DNA of 64,000 nucleotides from Pseudomonas reidholzensis (GTDB taxonomy: Bacteria > Pseudomonadota > Gammaproteobacteria > Pseudomonadales > Pseudomonadaceae): positions 1 through 64,000 of the forward strand of contig NZ_UNOZ01000029.1 in the NCBI RefSeq assembly GCF_900536025.1. The letters run 5' to 3'. The notes beneath the pieces were generated by a model. That model saw only the letters and a list, made by a program, of their open reading frames with translations. It was not told the origin of the DNA and searched no databases. Made by a program: the position numbers and the translations under genes. The stretch's first letter is position 1. Each line of letters opens with the position of its first letter. Shown here piece by piece: positions 44,848 through 53,776 of the stretch.

Positions 44848-46047
44848 ATGCCCGACTCACCGCGCCCCCTTGCGGTCACCCTGCAAGTCGTCTCGATCGT
44901 CCTGTTCACCTTTATCGGCTACCTGAACATCGGCATCCCCCTGGCCGTGCTACCTGGCTACGTGCACAACGAGCTGGGCTTCAGCGCCGTCGTCGCGGGC
45001 CTGGTGATCAGCGTGCAGTACCTCGCCACCCTGCTCAGCCGCCCCACCGCCAGCCGCATCATCGACAACCTCGGCAGCAAGAAGGCCGTCATGTATGGCC
45101 TGCTCGGCTGCGGCATGAGTGGCGTGTTCATGCTTGCCTGCGCCTTCCTCAGCCACCTGCCCTGGCTGAGCCTGAGCTGCCTGCTGATCGGCCGCCTGGT
45201 GCTCGGCAGCGCCGAAAGCCTGGTCGGCTCCGGCTCGATTGGCTGGGGGATCGGCCGGGTTGGCGCGCAAAACACGGCCAAGGTGATCTCCTGGAACGGC
45301 ATTGCCAGCTATGGCGCACTGGCCGTCGGCGCACCGCTCGGGGTGCTGATGGTCAAGCAGTGGGGGCTGTGGAGCATGGGCGTGAGCATCATCCTGCTGG
45401 CTGTCATCGGCCTGCTGCTGGCCTGGCCCAAGCGTGCAGCGCCGATCGTCAGCGGCGTGCGCCTGCCGTTCCTGCAGGTGCTGGGCAAGGTCTTGCCGCA
45501 TGGGTCCGGGCTGGCCCTGGGGTCGATCGGCTTTGGCACCATCGCCACGTTTATCACCCTGTACTACGCCAGCCGGGATTGGCCGAGCGCTGCACTGACG
45601 CTGAGCCTGTTCGGCGCCAGCTTCATCTGTGCACGGTTGCTGTTCGGCAACCTGATCAACCGGATTGGCGGGTTTCGCGTGGCGATCGTCTGCCTGTCAG
45701 TGGAGACGCTGGGGCTGCTGATGCTGTGGCAGGCACCGACTGCGGAGATTGCCCTGGCCGGGGCGGCATTGAGCGGCTTCGGTTTCTCGCTGGTGTTTCC
45801 GGCGCTGGGCGTGGAAGCGGTGAACCAGGTGTCGGCAGCCAACCGCGGGGCGGCGGTGGGGGCGTATTCGCTGTTCATCGATCTGTCGCTGGGGATCACC
45901 GGGCCGCTGGTGGGTGCGGTGGCATCGGGTTTTGGCTTCGCGTCGATGTTCCTGTTTGCCGCGGCGGCGTCGTGTTGCGGGCTGGTGCTGAGCCTGTACC
46001 TGTATCGCCAGGCGCGCCGATTGCGCGACGCACCGCGACCTGGCTGA
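44848..46047 (+). CDS. Major facilitator superfamily transporter (YhhS/YfcJ-like)
   Basis: 399 residues, about 12 membrane helices. MFS A-motif-like SRPTASRIIDNLGSKKAVMYG after TM2, and FGNLINRIGGFRVAIV in the second half. Similar in style to the YhhS/YfcJ group of putative efflux or sugar carriers; substrate unknown. The REP pair downstream marks the transcript end. Start ATG 44848 has only a weak ribosome site. Confidence 0.82.
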   Translation: MPDSPRPLAVTLQVVSIVLFTFIGYLNIGIPLAVLPGYVHNELGFSAVVAGLVISVQYLATLLSRPTASRIIDNLGSKKAVMYGLLGCGMSGVFMLACAFLSHLPWLSLSCLLIGRLVLGSAESLVGSGSIGWGIGRVGAQNTAKVISWNGIASYGALAVGAPLGVLMVKQWGLWSMGVSIILLAVIGLLLAWPKRAAPIVSGVRLPFLQVLGKVLPHGSGLALGSIGFGTIATFITLYYASRDWPSAALTLSLFGASFICARLLFGNLINRIGGFRVAIVCLSVETLGLLMLWQAPTAEIALAGAALSGFGFSLVFPALGVEAVNQVSAANRGAAVGAYSLFIDLSLGITGPLVGAVASGFGFASMFLFAAAASCCGLVLSLYLYRQARRLRDAPRPG

Positions 46048-46056
46048 AGATCTGCG

Positions 46057-46160
46057 CGGGCTTTTCGCGGGTAAACCCGCTCCCACAGGGATCTGAGCTA
46101 ACCCTAGGATTCGGACATTGCAGGGATCCTGTGGGAGCGGGTTTACCCGCGAAGAGGCCG
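46057..46160. repeat. REP inverted pair (BIME-like)
   Basis: Two full REP units in opposite orientation (46057-46089 and 46128-46160), able to form a long stem between the convergent MFS and ydiJ genes. Confidence 0.88.
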
Positions 46161-46185
46161 GCACAGCCGACCTCTACCTGGCTGA

Positions 46186-49100
46186 CTAGCGCTGGGCGAA
46201 CTGCAACACCACTTCCAGCGGATGGCGCATCTGTCGATCCGCCAGACGCTTGACCTGGCTGCGGCACGAATAGCCGGTCGCCAACGCTTCGCCTTCCTTG
46301 TCCAGCTTGGTCGCCCACGACTGCTCGAAGATGGTCCGCGAGGTCTCCTGGTTGCGCGCCTCGTGGCCATAGGTGCCCGACATGCCGCAGCAACCGGTGG
46401 CCTCGGTGACCAGCTTGAGCCCCATCCGCGCGAACACCTGCTCCCACTGACGGGTACTGGCCGGCACGTTGGTCTTCTCGGTGCAGTGCGCCATCAAGCG
46501 GTAATTGCCGGGGTTGGCCGCCGCCTGCTCAGGCAGCACGTCGATCAGCCACTCCTGCGGCAACAGCACCTTCGGACAATCCTCCAGCCCCGGCACCTTC
46601 TGGTACTCCTGGCGATAGACCAAGGTCATCGCCGGGTCCAGGCCTACCAACGGCACGCCGCAGTCGGCCAGGGCCTTGAGCTGGCTGCCATTGCGAATCG
46701 CCGCCTTGGCGAAGGCCCCCAGGAAGCCCTGCACGTGCAGCGGCTTGCCGTTGGCGCTGTAGGGCGCGAGGAACACCCGATGCCCAAGGCGATGGGCCAG
46801 CTCGATGAACGACGCCAGCAGCGGCGTCTCGAAGTAGCGGGTGAAGGCATCCTGGACCAGCACGATACTGCGCTCGCGCTGGGCCGGGGTCAGCTCGCGC
46901 AGCGCCGGCACACTGGCCACGCCGACGCGGCAGCGGGTCAAGGTGGCCTGGAAGTTGAAGCGGCTGATCAGCGGGCTGTCGACCATGCCGATCTTGTCCG
47001 CCAGCAGCGTGCTCACCCACTTAGAGCCCATCACCGCGTTGTACAACCCCGGCGCATGCGCCAGGTACGGGATGCTGAACTCCAGCGAGCCGATCAGGTA
47101 GTCGCGCAGCGGGCGCTGATAGCGGCCGTGGTAGAGCTCGAGGAAGCGCGAGCGGAAGTCCGGCACATTGACCTTGATCGGGCACTGCCCCGCGCAGGAC
47201 TTGCACGCCAGGCAGCCAGCCATGGCGTCATACACTTCATGGGAGAAGTCGGCCTGCCCCTGCTGCTGCGCACGGTTGTTGCGCAGCCGCGTTGGCAGCC
47301 CCTTGAGCCAGGACACCTTGCTGCGCGCTGCGGCCAGCACGTCGATGTCCGCCGCACCCTGCAGGCGCAGCCATTCGCGGATCAGCGAGGCGCGGCCCTT
47401 GGGCGAATGCTGACGCTCGCGGGTGGCCTTCCACGACGGGCACATGGCGTCGTTGGGGTCGTAGTTGTAGCAGGCACCGTTGCCGTTGCAGTGCACAGCG
47501 CTGCCAAAGCTTTGCCAGACACGCTCATCAATGGTCCGGTCGAGGTCGCCGCGCAGGGTCACGCCATCGACCTTGGTCAGGCCTTCAGCGCTGTCCGGCG
47601 GGGTGCAGATCTTGCCGGGGTTGAGCTGGTTGTGCGGGTCGAACGCGCCTTTGAGGCGCTGCAGTGCCGGGTACAGCGCGCCGAAGTAGTCCGGCACGTA
47701 CTCCGAGCGCAGGCCCTTGCCGTGCTCGCCCCAAAGCAAGCCACCGTAGCGCTGGGTCAGCGCCGCGACCGCATCGGAGATCGGCTTGACCAGCGCGGCC
47801 TGGGCCGGGTCCTTCATGTCCAGCGCCGGGCGCACGTGCAGCACGCCGGCATCGACGTGGCCGAACATGCCGTAGGCCAGGCCATAGCTGTCGAGCAGCG
47901 CGCGGAAGTCGGCGATGTAGTCGGCCAACTGCTCCGGCGGTACTGCGGTGTCTTCGACGAAGGGTTGCGGACGCACCTCACCTTCGACGTTACCGAGCAG
48001 GCCCACCGAGCGCTTGCGCATGGTGTACACCCGCGTCACCGCTTCCGAGCCCTCGGCCAGGGTGTGCCCGATTCGCTCGACGCCCTGGTCGCTCTGCAGG
48101 TGCTCGATGAACGCCTGCACCCGCGCATTGACCTCGCCCGGCTCGTCGCCGCAGAACTCGATCAGGTTGATGCCCAGGGTCGGTCGCTCGGCGTCGGCCG
48201 GGAAGTACTCGGCGACGCTGTGCCAGACGATGTCCTTCATCGCCAGCATGAGCACCTTGGAGTCGACCGTCTCGATCGACAGCGGCTTGTGCGCCATCAG
48301 TGCGTTGGCGTCGCGCAGGGCGTCCATGAAGCTGGTGTAGCGGACGTTGACCAGCACGGCGTACTTGGGGATCGGCAGCACGTTGAGCTTGGCCTCGACC
48401 ACATAGCCCAGCGAGCCTTCGGCGCCGCACAGCACGCTGTTGAGGTTGAAGCGGCCCTGCTCGTCGCGCAGGTGCGCGAGGTCGTAGCCGGTCAGGCAGC
48501 GGTTGAGCTTGGGGAAGGTGCTTTCGATCAGCTCAGCCTGGGTTTCCTGGATCTCGCGGGCGATGCGATAAACCTCGCCGGCACGGCCAGGCGCGGCGCA
48601 GGCCTGCTCCAGCGCGGCAGCATCGATCGGCAGGGTGTGCAGGCGTTCGCCACCGAGCAGCACGCTGTGCAGCTCGAGCACGTGGTCGCGGGTCTTGCCG
48701 TAAGTGCAACTGCCCTGGCCACTGGCGTCGGTGTTGATCATGCCGCCAACGGTGGCGCGGTTGGAGGTCGACAGCTCGGGCGCAAAGAACAGCCCGTGAG
48801 GCTTGAGCGCGGCGTTGAGCTGGTCCTTGACCACGCCGGCCTGAACCCGCACCCAACGCTCCTCGAGATTGATCTCGAGGATGTTGTTCATGTGCCGCGA
48901 CAGGTCGACGACGATGCCGTCGGTCAGCGACTGGCCGTTGGTGCCGGTACCGCCGCCACGCGGGGTCAGGCGGATCTGCTGGAAGCGCGGGTCGTTCATC
49001 AGCGCGGCGACCTTGGCGACATCGTCGGCATCCAGCGGGAACACCGCCGCCTGGGGCAGGCGCTGGTAGATCGAGTTGTCGGTGGCGAGCACGGTACGGG

Positions 49101-49206
49101 TCGCGTAGTCGGCGCTGATCTGGCCACGGAAGCCGCTGCCACGCAGGGCTTCGAGGAATTCCGGGTAATTGACGGCAGGTGCGCTGGTAGACAGCTGGGC
49201 GATCAT
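46186..49206 (-). CDS. ydiJ: FAD-binding and iron-sulfur D-2-hydroxyacid dehydrogenase (YdiJ-like)
   Basis: 1006 residues from ATG 49206 (MIAQLS, agreeing with E. coli MIPQIS); a GTG at 49239 would add 11. A PCMH FAD domain (about 40-270; PRGGGTGTNGQSLTDGIVVDLS, STSNRATVGGMINTDASGQG) is followed by the FAD-oxidase C-terminal domain (about 280-530), a ferredoxin-like cluster region with CLACKSCAGQCP (about 665) and CCG domains (HCTEKTN, ATGCCGMSGTYGHE). E. coli YdiJ oxidises D-2-hydroxyglutarate; the same role is likely here. All cofactor motifs are intact. Divergent from a LysR gene. Confidence 0.93.
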   Translation of the reverse strand: MIAQLSTSAPAVNYPEFLEALRGSGFRGQISADYATRTVLATDNSIYQRLPQAAVFPLDADDVAKVAALMNDPRFQQIRLTPRGGGTGTNGQSLTDGIVVDLSRHMNNILEINLEERWVRVQAGVVKDQLNAALKPHGLFFAPELSTSNRATVGGMINTDASGQGSCTYGKTRDHVLELHSVLLGGERLHTLPIDAAALEQACAAPGRAGEVYRIAREIQETQAELIESTFPKLNRCLTGYDLAHLRDEQGRFNLNSVLCGAEGSLGYVVEAKLNVLPIPKYAVLVNVRYTSFMDALRDANALMAHKPLSIETVDSKVLMLAMKDIVWHSVAEYFPADAERPTLGINLIEFCGDEPGEVNARVQAFIEHLQSDQGVERIGHTLAEGSEAVTRVYTMRKRSVGLLGNVEGEVRPQPFVEDTAVPPEQLADYIADFRALLDSYGLAYGMFGHVDAGVLHVRPALDMKDPAQAALVKPISDAVAALTQRYGGLLWGEHGKGLRSEYVPDYFGALYPALQRLKGAFDPHNQLNPGKICTPPDSAEGLTKVDGVTLRGDLDRTIDERVWQSFGSAVHCNGNGACYNYDPNDAMCPSWKATRERQHSPKGRASLIREWLRLQGAADIDVLAAARSKVSWLKGLPTRLRNNRAQQQGQADFSHEVYDAMAGCLACKSCAGQCPIKVNVPDFRSRFLELYHGRYQRPLRDYLIGSLEFSIPYLAHAPGLYNAVMGSKWVSTLLADKIGMVDSPLISRFNFQATLTRCRVGVASVPALRELTPAQRERSIVLVQDAFTRYFETPLLASFIELAHRLGHRVFLAPYSANGKPLHVQGFLGAFAKAAIRNGSQLKALADCGVPLVGLDPAMTLVYRQEYQKVPGLEDCPKVLLPQEWLIDVLPEQAAANPGNYRLMAHCTEKTNVPASTRQWEQVFARMGLKLVTEATGCCGMSGTYGHEARNQETSRTIFEQSWATKLDKEGEALATGYSCRSQVKRLADRQMRHPLEVVLQFAQR

Positions 49207-49248
49207 CGTTGGATGGCCTCTTGATATGGGCTGATTCACGGTAAACCT

Positions 49249-49283
49249 GTCATCCCGGCATGAGTGCTGCTGGCAGGGATGAC
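49249..49283. promoter_or_regulatory. Inverted repeat in the ydiJ/LysR divergent region
   Basis: GTCATCCC (49249-49256) and GGGATGAC (49276-49283) are exact inverted copies 19 bases apart. The location is where a LysR protein would bind, but the T-N11-A form is not evident. Confidence 0.45.
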
Positions 49284-49357
49284 GAATGTGCCAATGTTCC
49301 TGTACTTTCCAGCCAGGGGCAAATGGATATTCCTGCCGCTATTGATGAGCTTTATGA

Positions 49358-50242
49358 ATGAATTACCGCCACCTGACGCCTTCGATGTCGTTGCTGCTGG
49401 CTTTCGAGGCCGCGGCACGTCATGAAAGCTACACCCGCGCCGCCGCCGAGCTGTCGCTGACCCAGAGCGCGGTCAGCCGCCAGGTGCAGGCGCTGGAGCA
49501 GCAACTGGGCCTGACCCTGTTCCGCCGCGAGGGCCGCCAGGTGCAGCTGACCGACGTCGGGCGGCTGTACCAGGGCGAGCTGAGCGAGGCGCTCGGGCGC
49601 ATCCGCAGCGCGACCTTGCAGGCGCTGGCCTATCAGTCCGGGGTCGGCACCTTGCGCCTGGCCACCCTGCCGACCTTTGGCTCGAAATGGCTGCTGCCGC
49701 GCCTGCACGCTTTTTACGGCGCGCACCCAGGGATGCTGGTGCACATTCATTCACGCATCGAAGCGATCAACTTCGACACCAGCGAGATCGACGCGGCGAT
49801 CGGCGTCGCCAGCCACGACCTGCCGGGGCTGATCTGCCATCGCCTGCATGCCGAGGAGCTGGTGGTGATCCTGCCGCCGGACGCCGCTGGCGATGCACAG
49901 GGCTGGAGCCCGGCGCGGGTCAGTGGCGAGATGCTGCTCAACGTGGCGAACAACCCGCATGCCTGGGGCGAGTGGTTTTCCCACCATGGCCTGGCCCACC
50001 GGTCGATGCGCCTGGGCCCTAGCTTCGAACTGACGTCGCACCTGATCCAGGCGGTCCGGGCGGGGATCGGCATCGGCCTGGTGCCGCGGATCCTGGTCGA
50101 GGAGGAGCTGGCCAAGGGCGAGTTGTTCAGCCCAGGCCTGGCCATCGCCAGCCAGCGCAGTTACTACCTGATCTACCCGCCGCGCAACGAGGCACTGCCA
50201 TCGTTGCGGGCGTTTCGCAGCTGGCTGCTGGAGCAGATCTGA
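49358..50242 (+). CDS. LysR-family transcriptional regulator (GcvA-like)
   Basis: 294 residues. An N-terminal winged helix (about 8-65; LAFEAAARHESYTRAAAELSLTQSAVSRQVQALEQQLGLTLFRR) is followed by a substrate-binding domain (about 92-290) of the GcvA/AmpR branch (LPTFGSKWLLPRLHAF, IDAAIGVASHD). Divergent from ydiJ with 151 bases between, so it probably controls ydiJ. Effector unknown; a 2-hydroxyacid is a reasonable guess. Confidence 0.9.
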   Translation: MNYRHLTPSMSLLLAFEAAARHESYTRAAAELSLTQSAVSRQVQALEQQLGLTLFRREGRQVQLTDVGRLYQGELSEALGRIRSATLQALAYQSGVGTLRLATLPTFGSKWLLPRLHAFYGAHPGMLVHIHSRIEAINFDTSEIDAAIGVASHDLPGLICHRLHAEELVVILPPDAAGDAQGWSPARVSGEMLLNVANNPHAWGEWFSHHGLAHRSMRLGPSFELTSHLIQAVRAGIGIGLVPRILVEEELAKGELFSPGLAIASQRSYYLIYPPRNEALPSLRAFRSWLLEQI

Positions 50243-50277
50243 GCCTTGTCGGGCCGTAGCGGTTAATCACGCTAAAC

Positions 50278-50314
50278 CCTGTAGGAGCGGGTTTACCCGC
50301 GAAGAGGCCCGGCC
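50278..50314. repeat. Single REP element
   Basis: CCTGTAGGAGCGGGTTTACC followed by CGCGAAGAGGCCCGGCC; same core as the other first-class REP units. Between the convergent LysR gene and aroP. Confidence 0.85.
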
Positions 50315-50321
50315 AGACAAC

Positions 50322-50355
50322 AAAAAACCCGATGCCAGGTCGCCGGCATCGGGTT
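50322..50355 (-). terminator. Intrinsic terminator of the aromatic permease gene
   Basis: AACCCGATGCC/GGCATCGGGTT, an 11-base stem; six A at 50322-50327 give a T run on the minus strand. About 20 bases after the aroP stop. Confidence 0.9.
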
Positions 50356-50375
50356 TCAGATGACTCGATCAGCGC

Positions 50376-51794
50376 TTACTTGGCGATCGACTGCTCAGCG
50401 CCATTGCCCTGAGCGGCACGCTTGCTCTTGAGCGCATAGGCCACGTACATCACCACCAGCCACACCGGGATCGCGTACACCGAGATCTGGATCCCCGGGA
50501 TCATCAGCATGATGCCCAGGATCAACACCACGAAGGCCAGCACCACGTAGTTGCCGTAGGGGTACCACAGCGCCTTGAACAGCGGCTGCTGACCGGTACG
50601 GTCGAGGTGCTGACGGAACTTCAGGTGCGAGTAGCTGATCATCGCCCAGTTGATCACCAGCGCCGCAACCACCAGCGACATCAGCAATTCCAGGGCATGC
50701 TGCGGCATGAAGTAGTTGAGCAGTACGGCAACCAGTGTCACCGCCGCCGAGACCAGGATCGAGCGCACCGGCACGCCGCGCTTGTCGATCTTGGCCAGGC
50801 CGGCCGGCGCATCACCCTGCTGGGCCATGCCGTAGAGCATGCGCGCGTTGCAGTAGGTGCCGCTGTTGTACACCGACAGCGCTGCAGTGAGCACCACGAA
50901 GTTCAGCAGGTGGGCGGCCACGTCGCTGCCGAGCAGCGAGAACACCTGGACGAACGGGCTGCTGCCGTAGCTGCCGCCCGAGGCATCGATGCTGGCGACC
51001 AGGGTGTCCCATGGGGTCAGCGACAGCAGGATCACCAGCGCACCGATGTAGAAGATCAGGATGCGGTAGATGACCTGGTTGATCGCCTTGGGGATCACGG
51101 TCTTCGGCTTGTCGGCCTCGGCGGCGGTGAAGCCGAGCATTTCCAGGCCGCCAAAGGAGAACATGATGATCGCCAACGCCATCACCAGGCCGCTGACGCC
51201 ATTCGGGAAGAAGCCGCCATGCGCCCACAGGTTGGTCACTGTGGCTTCAGGGCCGCCGCTGCCGCTGGTCAGCAGGTAGGCACCCAGGCCGATCATGCCG
51301 ACGATCGCGGCGACCTTGATGATCGCGAACCAGAACTCGGCCTCGCCGAAGACTTTGACGTTCATCAGGTTGATGGCGTTGATCAGCAGGAAGAACGCCG
51401 CAGCGGTGACCCAGGTCGGGATCTCCGGCCACCAGTAGTGGACGTACTTGCCCACCGCAGAGAGCTCCGACATGCCCACCAGGATGTACAGCACCCAGCA
51501 GTTCCAGCCCGACAGGAAGCCGGCGAAACCGCCCCAGTACTTGTGGGCAAAGTGGCTGAAGGAGCCGGCCACCGGCTCCTCGACGATCATCTCACCCAGC
51601 TGGCGCATGATCATGAAGGCGATGAAGCCACAGATCGCGTAGCCGAGGATCATCGACGGACCGGCAGACTTCATCACCCCGGCCGAACCCAGGAACAAGC
51701 CGGTACCAATCGCGCCACCCAGCGCGATCAGCTGGATATGGCGGTTTTTCAGGCCCCGCTTGAGCTCGCCTGACTGCATTTCTTGTCCACTCAT
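50376..51794 (-). CDS. aroP: Aromatic amino acid permease (AroP/PheP-like APC family)
   Basis: 472 residues from ATG 51794 (MSGQEMQSGELKRGLKNRHIQLIALGGAIGTGLFLGSA). 12 membrane helices of the amino acid/polyamine/organocation family. The N-terminal GLKNRHIQLIALGGAIGTGLFLGS and helix 6-7 FGGLEMLGFTAAEADKP are typical of the E. coli AroP/PheP/ProY branch. Probably imports phenylalanine, tyrosine or tryptophan, which fits the phhAB genes 6 kb away. Exact specificity (AroP or ProY type) is uncertain. Confidence 0.85.
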   Translation of the reverse strand: MSGQEMQSGELKRGLKNRHIQLIALGGAIGTGLFLGSAGVMKSAGPSMILGYAICGFIAFMIMRQLGEMIVEEPVAGSFSHFAHKYWGGFAGFLSGWNCWVLYILVGMSELSAVGKYVHYWWPEIPTWVTAAAFFLLINAINLMNVKVFGEAEFWFAIIKVAAIVGMIGLGAYLLTSGSGGPEATVTNLWAHGGFFPNGVSGLVMALAIIMFSFGGLEMLGFTAAEADKPKTVIPKAINQVIYRILIFYIGALVILLSLTPWDTLVASIDASGGSYGSSPFVQVFSLLGSDVAAHLLNFVVLTAALSVYNSGTYCNARMLYGMAQQGDAPAGLAKIDKRGVPVRSILVSAAVTLVAVLLNYFMPQHALELLMSLVVAALVINWAMISYSHLKFRQHLDRTGQQPLFKALWYPYGNYVVLAFVVLILGIMLMIPGIQISVYAIPVWLVVMYVAYALKSKRAAQGNGAEQSIAK

Positions 51795-52338
51795 GAACAG
51801 AGTCACCTGCTTGTTTTTATCTGTGACGGAATCGGACCCACCGCGCTCGTGGCGCAGCGGAATGGGCAAGGTGGTTACCTTGGATTTTTCCTCGACTCGG
51901 GGGACGCGGCGGGCAGCAAAATGCCCTGGACGGTCAACCGGGAGTCAGCAGGAGTGCGCGGTACGCAAGGGGGTCACAGGTAAAACGCGGCGCATTGTAT
52001 ACCCTCGCGAGCGCGCAGGGGTCAACGCGTTGCGTCATTTCCTGTAGGAAAAGCGCACCGGGCCTGTGGTAATTGCCTGATAAGGCGGAGTGATCGGCGT
52101 ACATAGCGCCTCCATTTGTTGTTCTAAGAACCGGGCTCTGCGGCCTGGTCATGCACACGGCATGGGCGCTATATCAGCGTGTGGCGGGGGCTTGGGCAAT
52201 AGGGGGGAGCCGCTGGCAACCGCTCTGGCACGAGGGATTCGGCAACTTTTGTTTACAGTTCAATGCCTAGCCAGCCAAACCCGCCAAAATCGTAAATATT
52301 GCGTTACAAGGTGGATAGAAAGTTTGCCACACAAAGCC

Positions 52339-52441
52339 GGGGCCGCTTCGCAGCCCTTTCGCGACACAAGGCCGCTCCCACATAAGGGCGCCGTCCCTGT
52401 GGGAGCGGCCTTGTGTCGCGAAAGGGTCGCGAAGCGGCCCC
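52339..52441. repeat. Inverted pair of second-class REP-like elements
   Basis: The left unit (GGGGCCGCTTCG, CCCTTTCGCGACACAAGGCC, GCTCCCAC) is repeated inverted in the right unit (GTGGGAGCGGCCTTGTGTCG, CGAAAGGG, CGAAGCGGCCCC). Each arm is about 43 bases, with a short centre near 52390. Confidence 0.85.
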
Positions 52442-52457
52442 AAAATCTCGCAGGCAC

Positions 52458-52481
52458 AAAAAAGCCAGCCCGAAGGCTGGC
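52458..52481 (-). terminator. Intrinsic terminator of rluB
   Basis: GCCAGCC/GGCTGGC around CGAA with six A (52458-52463) that give a T run on the minus strand. Confidence 0.9.
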
Positions 52482-52502
52482 TCTTTACTGCAAACGACCG
52501 GA

Positions 52503-53618
52503 TCAGCCGCGTGGCTTGCCGCGACCGCCACCAGCGGGTTTGCCACCCGCAGGTCGGCCACCAGCAGGCTTGCCGCCAGTCGGGCGACCGCCCTCAGGCT
52601 TGTTGGTGCGCTTGCGCATGTCGCTCGGACGCTCGGCAACGGTGCTGCCGCTCGGGCGGGCGCCCTTGCGTGCCGTGTTGTCTTCGCGCGGCTGACGCGC
52701 CGGGCGTTCGGCCTGGCCTTCCTGCGCCGGGCGCAGGTCGCGCACGCGCTCGCCACGGCCCAGCGGACGGCTGGACTTGCGCTGCATGCGCTCCATCTTG
52801 TCCTTGGCCTTGAGGTTCAAGGTCGGCAGCGCTACCGGCTGCAGGCCCACTTCAGCGGCAAGGATGTCGATTTCGTACTGGCTCATTTCGCGCCAGCGGC
52901 CCATCGGCAGGTCGGAGTTGAGGAACACCGGGCCGAAACGCACGCGCTTCAGGCGGCTGACGATCACGCCCTGGGACTCCCACAGGCGACGCACCTCACG
53001 GTTGCGACCTTCCATCACCACGCAGTGGTACCAGTGGTTGAAGCCTTCGCCGCCTGGCGCCTTCTGGATGTCGGTGAACTTCGCCGGGCCATCTTCGAGG
53101 ACCACGCCCGCCTTGAGGCGGTCGACCATTTCGTCGTCGACTTCACCACGCACACGCACGGCGTATTCGCGGTCCATCTCGTAGGACGGGTGCATCAGGC
53201 GGTTGGCCAGCTCACCGTCGGTGGTGAACAGCAGCAGACCGGTGGTGTTGATGTCGAGGCGACCGATGTTGATCCAGCGGCCTTCTTTCGGGCGCGGCAG
53301 GCGGTCGAACACGGTCGGGCGGCCTTCCGGGTCGTCACGGGTGCAGATCTCACCGTCGGGCTTGTTGTACATGATCACCCGGCGGGTGGCCTCGGAGGCC
53401 TCCACACGCTTGATCAGCTTGCCGTCGACGGAAATCGCGTCGTGCAGGTCGACACGCTGGCCCAAGGTGGCGGCAACGCCGTTGACCTTGATGCGGCCTT
53501 GGCTGATCCACGCCTCGACATCACGGCGCGAACCCACGCCGATACGGGCGAGGACTTTCTGCAGCTTTTCGCCGGATGGAGGGATTGGTTGGGGATCTAG
53601 CAGGTCTTTGTCACTCAT
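52503..53618 (-). CDS. rluB: 23S rRNA pseudouridine 2605 synthase RluB
   Basis: 371 residues. An S4 RNA-binding domain (about 17-75, EKLQKVLARIGVGSRRDVEAWISQGRIKVNG) is followed by the RsuA-type catalytic domain with Asp in GRLDINTTGLLLFTTDG (about 121). The C-terminal 100 residues form a basic low-complexity tail ending in repeats of GGKPAGGRPAGG, longer than in E. coli RluB (291 residues). It modifies U2605 of 23S rRNA. Downstream of scpB with 158 bases between. Confidence 0.94.
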   Translation of the reverse strand: MSDKDLLDPQPIPPSGEKLQKVLARIGVGSRRDVEAWISQGRIKVNGVAATLGQRVDLHDAISVDGKLIKRVEASEATRRVIMYNKPDGEICTRDDPEGRPTVFDRLPRPKEGRWINIGRLDINTTGLLLFTTDGELANRLMHPSYEMDREYAVRVRGEVDDEMVDRLKAGVVLEDGPAKFTDIQKAPGGEGFNHWYHCVVMEGRNREVRRLWESQGVIVSRLKRVRFGPVFLNSDLPMGRWREMSQYEIDILAAEVGLQPVALPTLNLKAKDKMERMQRKSSRPLGRGERVRDLRPAQEGQAERPARQPREDNTARKGARPSGSTVAERPSDMRKRTNKPEGGRPTGGKPAGGRPAGGKPAGGGRGKPRG

Positions 53619-53776
53619 CTGGGCACCTCCCGGTGTAAGAATGAAATGCGGGTTCTGGCAACGAATGGGCCAGAGGGGCGCGCATCATACGCGCTTCGCT
53701 GGGCGAACGCACTGGAGAGTAGCGGGTTTTGTGCCTACAGCCGGGATTTGCGCCAAGCGGTCGCTTTTCGAGCGGG

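Larger units (their letters stand above)
51795..52502. other. Long gap between aroP and rluB
   Basis: 708 bases. 51795-52060 is the aroP upstream region with TATACC near 51999, a possible promoter piece. 52061-52330 holds nothing I recognise. 52339-52441 is a REP-like inverted pair of the second class, and 52458-52481 the rluB terminator. No credible gene found; short frames present lack ribosome sites. Confidence 0.55.

Noticed and set aside
46222..49224. A 1000-codon open frame antisense to ydiJ
   Set aside because: It mirrors a strongly supported FAD/Fe-S enzyme. Long antisense frames are expected at this GC content, and the product is His/Gln/Arg-rich without any domain.
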